Source: Petrolisthes cinctipes
Lineage: Eukaryota; Arthropoda; Malacostraca; Decapoda; Porcellanidae
Length of the DNA: 64,000 nucleotides
NCBI GenBank assembly: GCA_033782935.1
Contig: JAWQEG010000717.1
Coordinates: 1,364,001-1,428,000, forward strand
Direction of reading: 5' to 3'
Part shown: in pieces, positions 22,331 through 36,171 of the stretch
How the letters are laid out: every line of letters starts with the position of its first letter
Position numbering within the stretch: position 1 is the stretch's first letter
Program-made: the position numbers and the translations under genes
The notes under the pieces: model-generated
What the model was told of the DNA's origin: nothing
Seen by the model: only the letters and a program-made list of their open reading frames with translations
The model's database searches: none

Positions 22331-25300
22331 GACCAAAGTCGTAATGTGTATGCATCTTCTGCACCCGTTTATATCCCAAATTCAACCTCAAAAAACCCGA
22401 AAATTCGATATTTTTGGGTCCCAGAAGCGATCTGTACATGCCTACTCCTAGTTAGAGTATTTTCAAAATACAGGCCCAAAACATGCTGAAAAACGATATT
22501 TTAGGTGTCCAAAGTCAATATGTGCATGCATCTTATGTACCCGTTTATATCTCAAAATCAGGCTCAAAACACCCGAAAATTCGATATTTTGGGGTCCCAG
22601 AAGCGATCTGTACATGCCTACTCAGTGCTAGAATATTTTCAAAATATAGGCCCAAAACATGCTAAAAATCGATATTTTAGGTGCCCAAAATCGATATCTC
22701 AAATTCAGGCCCAAAACACCCAAAAATTCGATATTTTGAGGTCCCAGAAGCGATCTGTACATGCCTACTCCGTGTTAGAGTGTTTTCAATATACAGGCCC
22801 AAAACATACTGAAAATCGATCTCTTAGGTGCGCAAAAGTCGATATGTGCATGCATCTTCTGTACCCGTTTATATCTCAAATTAAGGCTCCAAACACCCGA
22901 AAATTCGATATTTTGGGGTCCCAGAAGCGATCTGTACATGCCTACTCAGATGCAGTCCCAAAACATACTGAAAATCGATATTTTAGGTGCCCAAAGTCAA
23001 CATGCGTATGCATCTTCTGCACTCGTTTATATCTCAAATTCAACCTCAAAACGCCCGAAAATTCGAAAATTTTGGGTCCCAGAAGCAATCTGTACATGTC
23101 TAGTCAGTGCTAGAATGTTTTCAAAATATAGGCTCAAACCATGCTAAAAATCGATATTTTAAGTGTCCAAAGTCGATATGGGCATTCATCTTCTGTACCC
23201 GTTTATATCTCAAATTCAGGCTCAAAACACCCGAAAATTCGATATTTTGGGGTCCCAGAAGCGATCTGTGCGTGCCTACTCCTAGTTAGAGTATTTTCAA
23301 AATACAGGCCCAAAACATGCTCAAAATCGATATTTTAGGTGCCCAAAGTCAATATGTGCATGCATCTTCTGTACCCGTTTATATCTCAAATTCAGGCTCA
23401 AAACACCCGAAAATTCGGTATTTTTGGGTCCTAGAAGCGATCTGTACATCCCTACTCCTAGTTAGAATGTTTTCAAGAAACAGACCCAAAACATGCTGAA
23501 AATCGATATTTTAGGTGCCCAAATGACGATATGTACATGCATCTTCTGTACCCGTTTATATCTCAAATTCAGGCTCAAAATACCCGAAAATTCGATATTT
23601 TGGGGTTTCAGAAGCGATCTGTACATGCCTACTAAGTGCTAAAATATTTTCAAAATATAGGCCCAAAACATGCTAAAAATCGATATTTTAGGTGCCCAAA
23701 GTCGATATCTCAAATTCAGGCCCAAAACACAAGAAAATTCGATATTTTGGGGTCCCAGAAGCGAACTGTACATGCCTACTCCGTGTTAGAGTATTTTCAA
23801 AATACAGGCCCAAAACATACTAAAAATCGATCTTTTAGGTGCCCAAAAGTCGATATGTGCATGCATCTTCTGTACCCGTTTATATCCCAAATTCATCTTT
23901 AAAACACCCGAAAATTCGATATTTTGGGGTCCCAGAAGCGATCTGTACTTGCCTACTCCGTGTTAGAGTATTTTCAAAATACAGGCCCAAAACAAGCTGA
24001 AAATCCATATTTTAGGTGTAAAAAGTCAATATGTGTATGCATCTTCTGCACCCGTTTATATCCCAAATTCAACCTCAAAACACCCTAAAATTCGATGTTT
24101 TTGGGTCCCAGAAGTGATCTGTACATGCCTACTCAGTGCTAGAATGTTTTCAAAATATAGGCTCAAAACATGCTAAAAATCGATATTTTAAGTGTCCAAA
24201 GTCGATATGTGCATGCATCATCTGTACCCGTTTATGTCTCAAATTCAGGCCCAAAACACCCGCAAATTCGATATTTAGGGGTCCCAGAAGCGAACTGTAC
24301 ATACCTACTCAGTGCTAGATTATTTTCAAAGTACAGGCCGAAAACATACTGGAAATCGATCTTTTAGGTGCCCAAAAGTCGATATTGGCATGCATCTTCT
24401 GTACCCGTTTATATCTCAAATTATGGCTCCAAACACCCGACAATTCGATATTTTGGGGTCCCAGAAGCGATCTGTACATGCCTACTCAGATGCAGGCCCA
24501 AAACATACTGGAAATCGATATTTTAGGTGCCAAAAGTCAACATGTGTATGCATCTTCTGCACTCGTTTATATCTCGAATTCAACCTCAAAACGCCCCAAA
24601 ATTCGATATTTTTGGGTCCCAGAAGCGATCTGTACATGCCTACTCCTAGTTAGAGTATTTTCAAAATACAGGCCCAAAACATGCTCAAAATCGATATTTT
24701 AGGTGCCCAAAGTCGATATGTGCATGCATCTTCTGTACCCGTTTATATCTCAAATTCAGGCTCAAAACACCCGAAAATTCGGTATTTTTGGGTCCTAGAA
24801 GCGATCTGTACATCCCTACTCCTAGTTAGAGTATTTTCAAGTTACAGACCCAAAACATGCTGAAAATCGATATGTTAGGTGCCCAAAAGACGATATGTGC
24901 ATGCATTTTCTGTACCCGTTTATATCTCAAATTCAGGCTCAAAACACTCGAAACTTCGATATTTTGGGGTCCCAGAAGCGATCTGTACATGCCTACTCTG
25001 TGCTAGAATATTTTCAAAATATAGGCCCAAAACATGCTAAAAATCGATATTTAGGTGCCCAAAGTCGATATCTCAAATTCAGGCCCAAAACACCCAAAAA
25101 TTCGATATTTTGGGGTCAAATAAGCGATCTGTACATGCGTACTCCGTGTTAGAGTATTTTCAATATAAAGGCCCAAAACATAATGAAAATCGATCTTTTA
25201 GGTGCCCAAAAGTCGATATGTGGATGCATCTTCTGTACCCGTTTATATCTTAAATTCAGGCTCAAAACACCCGAAAATTCGATATTTTGGGGTCCCAGAA

Positions 25301-26031
25301 GTGATCTGTACATGGCTACTTAGTGCTAGAATATTTTCAAAATATATGCCAAAACATGCTAAAAATCGATATTTTAGGTGCCCAAAGTCGATATGTGCAT
25401 GCATCTTCTGTACCCGTTTATATCCCAAATTCAATTTTAAAACACCCGAAAATTCGATATTTTGGGGTCCCAGAAGCGATCTGTACTTGCCTACTCTGTG
25501 TTAGAGTATTTTCAAAATACAGGCCCAAAACAAGCTGAAAATCGATATTTTAGGTGACCAAAGTCAATATGTGTATGCATCTTCTGCACCCGTTTATATT
25601 CCAAATTCAACCTCAAAACACCCGCAAATTCGATATTTTTGTGTACCAGAAGTGATCTGTGCATGCCTACTTAGTGCTAGAATATTTTCAAAGTATTGGC
25701 CCAAAACATGCTAAAAATCGATATTTTAGGCGCCCAAAGTCGATATCTCAAATTTAGGCCAAAAACACCCGAAAATTCGATATTTTGGTGTCCCAGAAGC
25801 GAACTGTACATGCCTACTCCGTGTTAGAGTATTTTCAAAATACAGGCCCAAAACATACTGTAAATCGATCTTTTAGGTGCCCAAAAGTCGATATGTGCAT
25901 GCATCTTCTGTACCCGTTTATATCTCATATTCAGGCTCCAAACTCCCGAAAATTCGATATTTTGGGGTCCCAGAAGCGATCTGTACATGTCTACTCAGTG
26001 CTATAATTTTTTCAAAATATAGGCTCAAAAC
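22331..26031. repeat. Mosaic satellite block, partly shared with 45.2-46.05 kb
   Basis: 22338-22508 matches 45226-45396 at offset 22888, including the rare GTCGTAATG and CTGAAAAACG. About 22989-23640 then matches 45395-46046 at offset 22406, including GTCAACATGCG, CTCAAACCATGC and CCCAAATGACG. The offset change means 482 bp present here is absent from the 45-kb copy. 23640-26031 is a less ordered mixture of a-f monomers in which I see no extended tandem unit. Confidence 0.75.
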
Positions 26032-27485
26032 ATGCTAAAAATCGATATTTTAAGTGTCCAAAGTCGATATGTGCATGCATCATCTGTACCCGTTTATATC
26101 TCAAATTCAGGTTCAAAACACCCGAAAATTCGGTATTTTTGGGTCCTAGAAGCGATCTGTATATCCTTACTCCTATTTAGAATATTTTCAAAATATAGGC
26201 CGAAAACATGCTAAAAATCGATATTTTAGGTGCCCAAAGTCGATATATCAAATTCAGGCCCAAAACACCCAAAAATTCGATATTTTGTGGTCCCAGAAGC
26301 GATCTGTACATGCCTACTCCGTGTTAGAGTATTTTCAATATACAGGCCCAAAACATCCTGAAAATCGATCTTTTAGGTGCCCAAAAGCCGATATGTGGAT
26401 GTATCTTCTGTACCTGTTTATATCTCAAATTCAGGCTCAAAACACCCGAAAATTCGATATTTTTGGGTCCCAGAAGCGATCTGTACATGCCTAATCAGAT
26501 GCAGGCCCAAAACATACTGAAAATCGATATTTTAGGTGCCCAAAGTCAACATGTGTATGCATCTTCTGCACTCGTTTATATCTCAAATTCAACCTCAAGA
26601 CACCCGAAAATTCGAAAATTTTGGGTCCCAAAAGCGATCTGTACATGTCTAGTCAGTGCTAGAATGTTTTCAAAATATAGGCTCAAAACATGCAAAAAAT
26701 CGATATTTTTAGTGTCCAAAGTCGATATGGGCATGCATCTTCTGTACCCGTTTATATCTCAAATTCAAGCTCAAAACACCCGAAAATTCGATATTTTTGG
26801 GTCCCAGAAGCGATCTGTACATGCCTACTCCTAGTTTGAGTATTTTCAAAATACAGGCCCAAAACATGCTGAAAATCGATATTTTAGGTGCCCAAAGTCA
26901 ATATGTGCATGCATCTTCTGTACCCGTTTATATCTCAAATTCAGGCTCAAAACACCCGAAAATTCGGTATTTTTTGGTCCTAGAAGCGATCTGTACATCC
27001 CTACTCCTAGTTAGAATGTTTTCAAGATACAGAACCAAAACATGCTCAAAAATCGATATTTAAGGTGCCCAAAAGTCGATATGTGCATGAATCTTCTGTA
27101 CCCGTTTATATCTCAAATTCAGGCTCAAAAAACCCGAAAATTCGATATTTTGGGGTCCCAGAAGCGATCTGTACATGCCTGTACATAGGCCCAAAACATG
27201 CTACAAAATCGATATTTTAGGTGCAAAAAGTCGATATCTCAAATTCAGGCCCAAAACACCCAAAAATTCGATATTTTGGGGTCCCAGAAGCGATCTGTAC
27301 ATGCCTACTCCGTGTTAGAGTTTTTTCAATATAAAGGCCCAAAACATACTGAAAATCGATCTTTTAGGTGCCCAAAAATCGATATGTTGATGCATCTTCT
27401 GTACCCGTTTATATCTCAAATTCAGGCTCAAAACACCCGAAAATTCGATATTTTGGGGTCCCAGAAGTGATCTGACATGGCTACT
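26032..27485. repeat. ~1.45-kb block duplicated at 55489-56945
   Basis: The block matches about 55489-56945 at offsets of 29455-29457. Private variants are shared: CTCCTATTTAGAATATT, AAAAGCCGATATGTGG, TCAAGACACCCG, CTCCTAGTTTGAG and CGATATTTAAGGTG. Both copies also contain the unusual 126-bp monomer (27153-27278 here). The match ends near 27490, where this copy has AGAATGTTTTC and the other AGAATATTTTC. Confidence 0.85.
27153..27278. repeat. 126-bp monomer with deletion and GTACA filler
   Basis: After GTACATGCCT the expected 27-bp tract ending before TAGGCCC is missing and replaced by GTACA. This gives GTACATGCCTGTACATAGG. The motif GTACAT thus occurs twice 10 bp apart, as if the filler had been copied from the adjacent sequence. 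The class b 29-bp deletion and a 1-bp insertion (CTACAAAATCG) are also present. An equivalent monomer lies at 56608-56733. Confidence 0.85.
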
Positions 27486-30400
27486 TAGTGCTAGAATGTT
27501 TTCAAAATATAGGCTCAAAACATGCTAAAAATCGATATTTTAGGTGCCCAAAGTCGATATGTGCATGCATCATCTGTACCCGTTTATATCTCAAATTCCG
27601 TCTCAAAACACCCGAAAATTTGATATTTTGGGGTCCCAGAAGTGATCTGTACAAGCCTTCTTAATGCTAGAATATTTTCAAAATATAGGCCCAAAACATG
27701 CTAAAAATCGATATTTAAGGTGCCCAAAGTCGATATCTTAAATTCAGGCCCAAAACACCCAAAAATTCGATATTTTGGGGTCCCAGAAGCTATCTGTACA
27801 TGCCTACTTCGTGTTAGAGTATTTTCAAAATACAGGCCCAAACTATACTGAAAATCGATCTTTTAGGTGCCCAAAAGTCGATATGTGCATGCATTTTCTG
27901 TACCCGTTTATATCCCAAATTCAACCTCAAAACACCCGAAAATTCGATATTTTGGTGTCCCAGAAGCGATCTGTGCTTGCCTAATCCGTGTTAGAGTATT
28001 TTCAAAATACAGGCCCAAAACAAGCAGAAAATCGATATTTTAGGTGACCAAAGTCAATATGTGTATGCATCTTCTGCGCCCGTTTATATCCCAAATTCAA
28101 CCTCAAAACACCCGAAAATTCGATATTTTTGGGTCCCAGAAGCGATCTGTACATGCCTACTCAGTGCTAGAATGTTTTAAAAATATAGGCTCAAAACATG
28201 CTAAAAATCGATATTTTAAGTGTCCAAAGTCGATATGTGCATGCATCATCTGTACCCGTTTATATCTCAAATTCAGGCTCCAAACACCCGAAAATTCGAT
28301 ATTTTGGGGTCCCAGAAGCGATCTGTACATGCCTACTCAGATGAAGGCCAAAAACATGCTGAAAATCGATATTTTAGGTGCCCAAAAGTCAATATATGCA
28401 TGCATCTTCTGTACCCGTTTATATCTCAAATTCATGCTCCAAACACCCGAAAATTCGATATTTTGGGGTCCCAGAAGCGATCTGTACATGCCTACTCAGT
28501 GCTAGAACATTTTCAAAATATAGGCCCAAAACATGCTAAAAATCGATATTTAAGGTGCCCAAAGTCGATATCTCAAATTCAGGCCCAAAACACCCAAAAA
28601 TTCGATATTTTGGGGTCCCAGAAGCGATCTGTACATGCCTACTCCGTGTTAGAGTATTTTCAAAATACAGGCCCAAACTATACTGAAAATCGATCTTTTA
28701 GGTGCCCAAAAGTCGATATGTGCATGCATTTTCTGTACCCGTTTATATCCCAAATTCAACCTCAAAACACCCGAAAATTCGATATTTTGGTGTCCCAGAA
28801 GCGATCTGTACTTGCCTACTCCGTGTTAGAGTATTTTCAAAATACAGGCCCAAAACAAGCAGAAAATCGATATTTTAGGTGACCAAAGTCAATATGTCTA
28901 TGCATCTTCTGCGCCCGTTTATATCCCAAATTCAACCTCAAAACACCCGAAAATTCGATATTTTTGGGTCCCAGAAGCGATCTGTACATGCCTACTCAGT
29001 GCTAGAATTTTTTCAAAATATAGGCTCAAAACATGCTAAAAATCGATATTTTAAGTGTCCAAAGTCGATATGTGCATGCATCATCTGTACCCGTTTATAT
29101 CTCAAATTCAGGCTCCAAACACCCGAAAATTCGATATTTTGGGGTCCCAGAAGCGATCTGTACATGCCTACTCAGATGAAGGCCAAAAACATGCTGAAAA
29201 TCGATATTTTAGGTGCCCAAAAGTCAATATGTGCATGCATCTTCTGTACCCGTTTATATCCCAAATTCAACCTCAAAACACCAAAAAATTCGATATTTTG
29301 AGGTTCTAGAAGCGATCTCTACTTGCTTACTCCGTGTTAGAGTATTTTCAAAATACAGGCCCAAAACAAGCTGAAAATCGATATTTTAGGTGACCAAAGT
29401 CAATATGTGTATGCATCTTCTGCACCCGTTTATATCCCAAATTCAACCTCAAAACACCCGAAAATTCGATTTTGGGGGGTCCCAGAAGTGATCTATACTT
29501 AGTGCTAGTATATTTTCAAAATATAGGCCCAAAACATGCTAAAAATCTATATTTTAGATGCCCAAAGTCGATATCTCAAATTCAGGCCCAAAAAAAACAA
29601 AAATTCGATATTTTGGAGTCCCAGAAGCGAACTGTACATGCCTACTCCGTGTTAGAGTATTTTCAAAATACAGGCCCAAAACAAGCAGAAAATCGATATT
29701 TTAGGTGACCAAAGTCAATATGTGTATGCATCTTATGCACCCGTTTATATCCCAAATTCAACCTCAAAACACCCGAAAATTCGATATTTTTGGGTCCCAG
29801 AAGCGATCTGTACATGCCTACTCAGTGCTAGAATTTTTTCAAAATATAGGCTCAAAACATGCTAAAAATCGATATTTTAAGTGTCCAAAGTCGATATGTG
29901 CATGCATCATCTGTACCCGTTTATATCTAAAATTCAGGCTCAAAACACCCGAAAATTCTATATTTTGGGGTCCCAGAAGTGATCTGTACATGCCTACTTA
30001 GTGCTAGAATATTTTCAAAGTATTGGCCCAAAACATGCTAAAAATCGATATTTTAGGTGCTCAAGGTCGATATCTCAAATTCAGGCCCAAAACACCCGAA
30101 TATTTGATATTTTGGGGTCCCAGAAGCGAACTGTACATGCCTACTCCTAGTTAGAGTATTTTCAAAATACAGGCCCAAAACAAGCTGAAAATCGATATTT
30201 TAGGTGACCAAAGTGAATATGTGTATGCATCTTCTTCACCCGTTTATATCCCAAATTCAACCTCAAAACACCCGAAAATTCGATAATTTTGGGTCCCAGA
30301 AGCGATCTGTACATGCCTACTCAGTGCTAGAATGTTTTCAAAATATAGGCTCAAGACATGCTAAAAATCGATATATTTAAGTGTCCAAAGTCGATATTTT

Positions 30401-31025
30401 AAATTCAGGCCCAAAACACAAAAAAATTCGATATTTTGGGGTCCTAGAAGCGAACTGTACATGCCTACTCCGTGTTAGAGTATTTTCAAAATACAGGCCC
30501 AAAACAAGCTGAAAATCGATATTTTAGGTGACCAAAGTCAATATGTGTATGCATCTTCTGCACCCGTTTATATCCCAAATTCAACCTCAAAACACCCGAA
30601 AATTCGATTTTGGGGGGTCCCAGAAGTGATCTATACTTACTGCAAGTATATTTTCAAAATATAGGCCCAAAACATGCTAAAAATCGATATTTTAGGTGCC
30701 CAAAGTCGATATCTCAAATTCAGTCCCAAAAAAAACAAAAATTCGATATTTTGGAGTCCCAGAAGCGAACTGTACATGCCTACTCCGTGTTAGAGTATTT
30801 TCAAAATACAGGCCCAAAACATACTGAAAATCGATCTTTTAGGTGCCCAAAAGTCGATATGTGCATGCATCTTCTGTACCCGTTTATATCCCAAATTCAA
30901 TCTCAAAACACCCGAAAATTCGATATTTTGGGGTCCCAGAAGCGATCTGTACGTGCCTACTCAGTGCTAGAATGTTTTCAAAATATAGGCTCAAAACATG
31001 CTAAAAATCGATATTTTAAGTGTCC
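27486..31025. repeat. First copy of a 3.3-3.5-kb tandem unit
   Basis: From about 27550 the sequence recurs at offset 3476. Shared variants include GTACAAGCCTTCTTAATGC, CCAAACTATACTG, CTGCGCCCG and GAATGTTTTAAAAATA. Near 28613-28789 this copy has a class c monomer of 177 bp that the second copy lacks, after which the offset is 3299 and later 3297. Part of this block (28.65-29.72 kb) also matches 9.05-10.12 kb at offset 19597. Confidence 0.87.
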
Positions 31026-34000
31026 AAAGTCGATATGTGCATGCATCATCTGTACCCGTTTATATCTCAAATTCAGTCTCAAAACACCCGAAAATTTGAT
31101 ATTTTGGGGTCCCAGAAGTGATCTGTACAAGCCTTCTTAATGCTAGAATATTTTCAAAATATAGGCCCAAAACATGCTAAAAATCGATATTTAAGGTGCC
31201 CAAAGTCGATATCTTAAATTCAGGCCCAAAACACCCAAAAATTCGATATTTTGGGGTCCCAGAAGCTATCTGTACATGCCTACTTCGTGTTAGAGTATTT
31301 TCAAAATACAGGCCCAAACTATACTGAAAATCGATCTTTTAGGTGCCCAAAAGTCGATATGTGCATGCATTTTCTGTACCCGTTTATATCCCAAATTCAA
31401 CCTCAAAACACCCGAAAATTCGATATTTTGGTGTCCCAGAAGCGATCTGTGCTTGCCTAATCCGTGTTAGAGTATTTTCAAAATACAGGCCCAAAACAAG
31501 CAGAAAATCGATATTTTAGGTGACCAAAGTCAATATGTGTATGCATCTTCTGCGCCCGTTTATATCCCAAATTCAACCTCAAAACACCCGAAAATTCGAT
31601 ATTTTTGGGTCCCAGAAGCGATCTGTACATGCCTACTCAGTGCTAGAATGTTTTAAAAATATAGGCTCAAAACATGCTAAAAATCGATATTTTAAGTGTC
31701 CAAAGTCGATATGTGCATGCATCATCTGTACCCGTTTATATCTCAAATTCAGGCTCCAAACACCCGAAAATTCGATATTTTGGGGTCCCAGAAGCGATCT
31801 GTACGTGCCTACTCAGATGAAGGCCAAAAACATGCTGAAAATCGATATTTTAGGTGCCCAAAAGTCAATATATGCATGCATCTTCTGTACCCGTTTATAT
31901 CTCAAATTCAGGCTCCAAACACCCGAAAATTCGATATTTTGGGGTCCCAGAAGCGATCTGTACATGCCTACTCAGTGCTAGAACATTTTCAAAATATAGG
32001 CCCAAAACATGCTAAAAATCGATATTTAAGGTGCCCAAAGTCGATATCTCAAATTCAGGCCCAAAACACCCAAAAATTCGATATTTTGGTGTCCCAGAAG
32101 CGATCTGTACTTGCCTACTCCGTGTTAGAGTATTTTCAAAATACAGGCCCAAAACAAGCAGAAAATCGATATTTTAGGTGACCAAAGTCAATATGTGTAT
32201 GCATCTTCTGCGCCCGTTTATATCCCAAATTCAACCTCAAAACACCCGAAAATTCGATATTTTTGGGTCCCAGAAGCGATCTGTACATGCCTACTCAGTG
32301 CTAGAATTTTTTCAAAATATAGGCTCAAAACATGCTAAAAATCGATATTTTAAGTGTCCAAAGTCGATATGTGCATGCATCATCTGTACCCGTTTATATC
32401 TCAAATTCAGGCTCCAAACACCCGAAAATTCGATATTTTGGGGTCCCAGAAGCGATCTGTACATGCCTACTCAGATGAAGGCCAAAAACATGCTGAAAAT
32501 CGATATTTTAGGTGCCCAAAAGTCAATATGTGCATGCATCTTCTGTACCCGTTTATATCCCAAATTCAACCTCAAAACACCAAAAAATTCGATATTTTGA
32601 GGTTCTAGAAGCGATCTCTACTTGCTTAGTCCGTGTTAGAGTATTTTCAAAATACAGGCCCAAAACAAGCTGAAAATCGATATTTTAGGTGACCAAAGTC
32701 AATATGTGTATGCATCTTCTGCACCCGTTTATATCCCAAATTCAACCTCAAAACACCCGAAAATTCGATTTTTGGGGGTCCCAGAAGTGATCTATACTTA
32801 GTGCTAGTATATTTTCAAAATATAGGCCCAAAACATGCTAAAAATCTATATTTTAGATGCCCAAAGTCGATATCTCAAATTCAGGCCCAAAAAAAACAAA
32901 AATTCGATATTTTGGAGTCCCAGAAGCGAACTGTACATGCCTACTCCGTGTTAGAGTATTTTCAAAATACAGGCCCAAAACAAGCAGAAAATCGATATTA
33001 TGTGACCAAAGTCAATATGTGTATGCATCTTATGCACCCGTTTATATCCCAAATTCAAACTCAAAACACCCGAAAATTCGATATTTTTGGGTCCCAGAAG
33101 CGATCTGTACATGCCTACTCAGTGCTAGAATTTTTTCAAAATATAGGCTCAAAACATGCTAAAAATCGATATTTTAAGTGTCCAAAGTCGATATGTGCAT
33201 GCATCATCTGTACCCGTTTATATCTAAAATTCAGGCTCAAAACACCCGAAAATTCTATATTTTGGGGTCCCAGAAGTGATCTGTACATGCCTACTTAGTG
33301 CTAGAATATTTTCAAAGTATTGGCCCAAAACATGCTAAAAATCGATATTTTAGGTGCCCAAGGTCGATATCTCAAATTCAGGCCCAAAACACCCGAATAT
33401 ATGATATTTTGGGGTCCCAGAAGCGAACTGTACATGCCTTCTCCTAGTTAGAGTATTTTCAAAATACAGGCCCAAAACAAGCTGAAAATCGATATTTTAG
33501 GTGACCAAAGTGAATATGTGTATGCATCTTCTTCACCCGTTTATATCCCAAATTCAACCTCAAAACACCCGAAAATTCGATAATTTTGGGTCCCAGAAGC
33601 GATCTGTACATGCCTACTCAGTGCTAGAATGTTTTCAAAATATAGGCTCAAGACATGCTAAAAATCGATATATTTAAGTGTCCAAAGTCGATATTTTAAA
33701 TTCAGGCCCAAAACACAAAAAAATTCGATATTTTGGGGTCCTAGAAGCGAACTGTACATGCCTACTCCGTGTTAGAGTATTTTCAAAATACAGGCCCAAA
33801 ACAAGCTGAAAATCGATATTTTAGGTGACCAAAGTCAATATGTGTATGCATCTTCTGCACCCGTTTATATCCCAAATTCAACCTCAAAACACCCGAAAAT
33901 TCGATTTTGGGGGGTCCCAGAAGTGATCTATACTTACTGCTAGTATATTTTCAAAATATAGGCCCAAAACATGCTAAAAATCGATATTTTAGGTGCCCAA

Positions 34001-34350
34001 AGTCGATATCTCAAATTCAGGCCCAAAAAAAACAAAAATTCGATATTTTGGAGTCCCAGAAGCGAACTGTACATGCCTACTCCGTGTTAGAGTATTTTCA
34101 AAATACAGGCCCAAAACATACTGAAAATCGATCTTTTAGGTGCCCAAAAGTCGATATGTGCATGCATCTTCTGTACCCGTTTATATCCCAAATTCAATCT
34201 CAAAACACCCGAAAATTCGATATTTTGGGGTCCCAGAAGCGATCTGTACGTGCCTACTCAGTGCTAGAATGTTTTCAAAATATAGGCTCAAAACATGCAA
34301 AAAATCGATATTTTAAGTGTCCAAAGTCGATATGTGCATGCATCATCTAT
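31026..34350. repeat. Second copy of the 3.3-3.5-kb tandem unit
   Basis: Matches 27550-31025 with one class c monomer missing near 32090 and a 2-bp loss near 33000, where ATATTATGTGACC replaces ATATTTTAGGTGACC. The match fades after about 34350, where this copy has CTAAAATTCAGG and CCCAAAAATTC in place of CTCAAATTCAGTC and CCCGAAAATTTG. Confidence 0.86.
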
Positions 34351-36171
34351 ACCCGTTTATATCTAAAATTCAGGCTCAAAACACCCAAAAATTCTATATT
34401 TTGAAGTCCCAGAAGTGATCTGTACATGCCTACTTAGTGCTAGAATATTTTCAAAGTATTGGTTCAAAACATGCTAAAAATCGATATTTTAGGTGCCCAA
34501 AGTCGATATCTCAAATTGAGGCCCAAAACACCCGAATATTTGATATTTTGGGGTCCCAGAAGCGAACTGTACATGCCTACTCCGTGTTAGAGTATTTTTA
34601 AAATATAGGCCCAAAACAAGCTGAAAATCGATATTTTAGGTGACCAAAGTCAATATGTGTATGCATCTTCTGCACCCGTTTATATCCCAAATTCAACCTC
34701 AAAACACCCGAAAATTCGATTTTGGGGGGTCCCAGAAGTGATCTATACTTAGTGCTAGAATATTTTCAAAATATAGGCCCAAAACATGCTAAAAATCGAT
34801 ATTTTAGGTGCCGAAAGTCGAAATCTCAAATTCAGGCCCAAAACACACTAAAACTCGATATTTTGGGGTCCCAGAAGCGAACTGTACATGCCTACTTCGT
34901 GTTAGAGTATTTTCAAAATACAGGCCCAAAACATACTGAAAATCGATCTTTTAGGTGCCCAAAAGTCGAAATATGCATGCATCTTCTGTACCCGTTTATA
35001 TCCCAAATTCAACCTCAAAACACCCGAAAATTCGATTTTGGGGGGTCCCAGAAGTGATCTATACTTAGTGCTAGAATATTTTCAAAATATAGGCCCAAAA
35101 CATGCTAAAAATCGATATTTTAGGTGCCCAAAGTCGATATCTCAAATTCATGCCCAAGAAAAACAAAAATTCGATATTTTGGAGTCCCAGAAGCGAACTG
35201 TACATGCCTACTTCGTGTTAGAGTATTTTCAAAATACAGGCCCAAAACATACTGAAAATCGATCTTTTAGGTGCCCAAAAGTCGATATGTGCATGCATCT
35301 TCTGTACCCGTTTATATCTCAAATTCAGGCTCAAAACACCCGAAAATTCGATATTTTGGGGTCCAAGAAGCGATCTGTACTTGCCTACTCCGTGTTAGAT
35401 TATTTTCAAAATACAGACCCAAAACAAGCTGAAAATTGATATTTTAGTTGACCAAAGTCAATATGTGTATGCAACTTCTGCATCCGTTTATATCCCAAAT
35501 TCAACCTCAAAACACCCGAAAATTCGATATTTTTGGGTCCCAGAAGCGATCTGTACATGCCTACGCAGTGCTAGAATGTTTTCAAAATATAGGCTCAAAG
35601 CATGCTAAAAATCGATATTTTAAGTGTCCAAAGTCGATATGTGCATGCATCATCTGTACCTTTTTATATCTCAAATTCAGGCTCAAAACACCCGAAAATT
35701 TGATATTTTGGGGTCCCAGAAGTGATCTGTACATGCCTACTTAGTGCTAGAATATTTTCAAAATATAGGCCCAAAACATGCTAAAAATCGATATTTTAGG
35801 TGCAGAAAGTCGAAATCTCAAATTCAGGCCCAAAACACCCGAAAACTCAATATTTTGGGGTCCCAGAAGCGATCTGTACATGTCTAATCAGTGCTAGAAT
35901 GTTTTCAAAATATAGGCTCAAAACATGCTAAAAATCGATATTTTAAGTGTCCAAAGTCGATATGTGCATGCATCATCTGTACCTGTTTATATCTCAAATT
36001 CTGGCTCAAAACACCCGAAAATTCGATATTTTGGGGTCCCAGAAGTGATCTGTACATGCCTTCTTAGTGCTAGAATATTTTCAAGGTATTGGCACAAAAC
36101 ATGCTAAAAATCGATATTTTAAGTGCCCAAAGTCGATATCTCAAATTCAGGCCCAAAACACCCGAATATTT
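34351..36171. repeat. Mosaic satellite block with a local 316-bp dimer repeat
   Basis: The monomer pair beginning near 34722 is repeated from 35038 at a 316-bp offset (139 + 177 bp), each starting with GGGGGGTCCCAGAAGTG. The first copy carries GCCGAAAGTCGAAATC and the second carries GCCCAAAGTCGATATC with CCCAAGAAAAAC. 35.05-35.78 kb matches 15.87-16.60 kb. The remainder is a, b, c and d monomers. Confidence 0.75.

Noticed and set aside
28220..28882. Plus-strand open frame of 220 codons as a protein-coding gene
   Set aside because: It is a run of satellite monomers whose lengths happen to keep frame. The same peptide blocks appear in many places and in different frames, and each 176-bp monomer breaks the frame. 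There is no gene structure around it.
34722..35057. GGGGGG tract near 34.7 and 35.0 kb as a G-quadruplex or telomere-like element
   Set aside because: It is a single G-run per monomer from a small shift of TTTTGGGG to TTTTGGGGGG. There are no clustered G-runs and no telomeric repeat.
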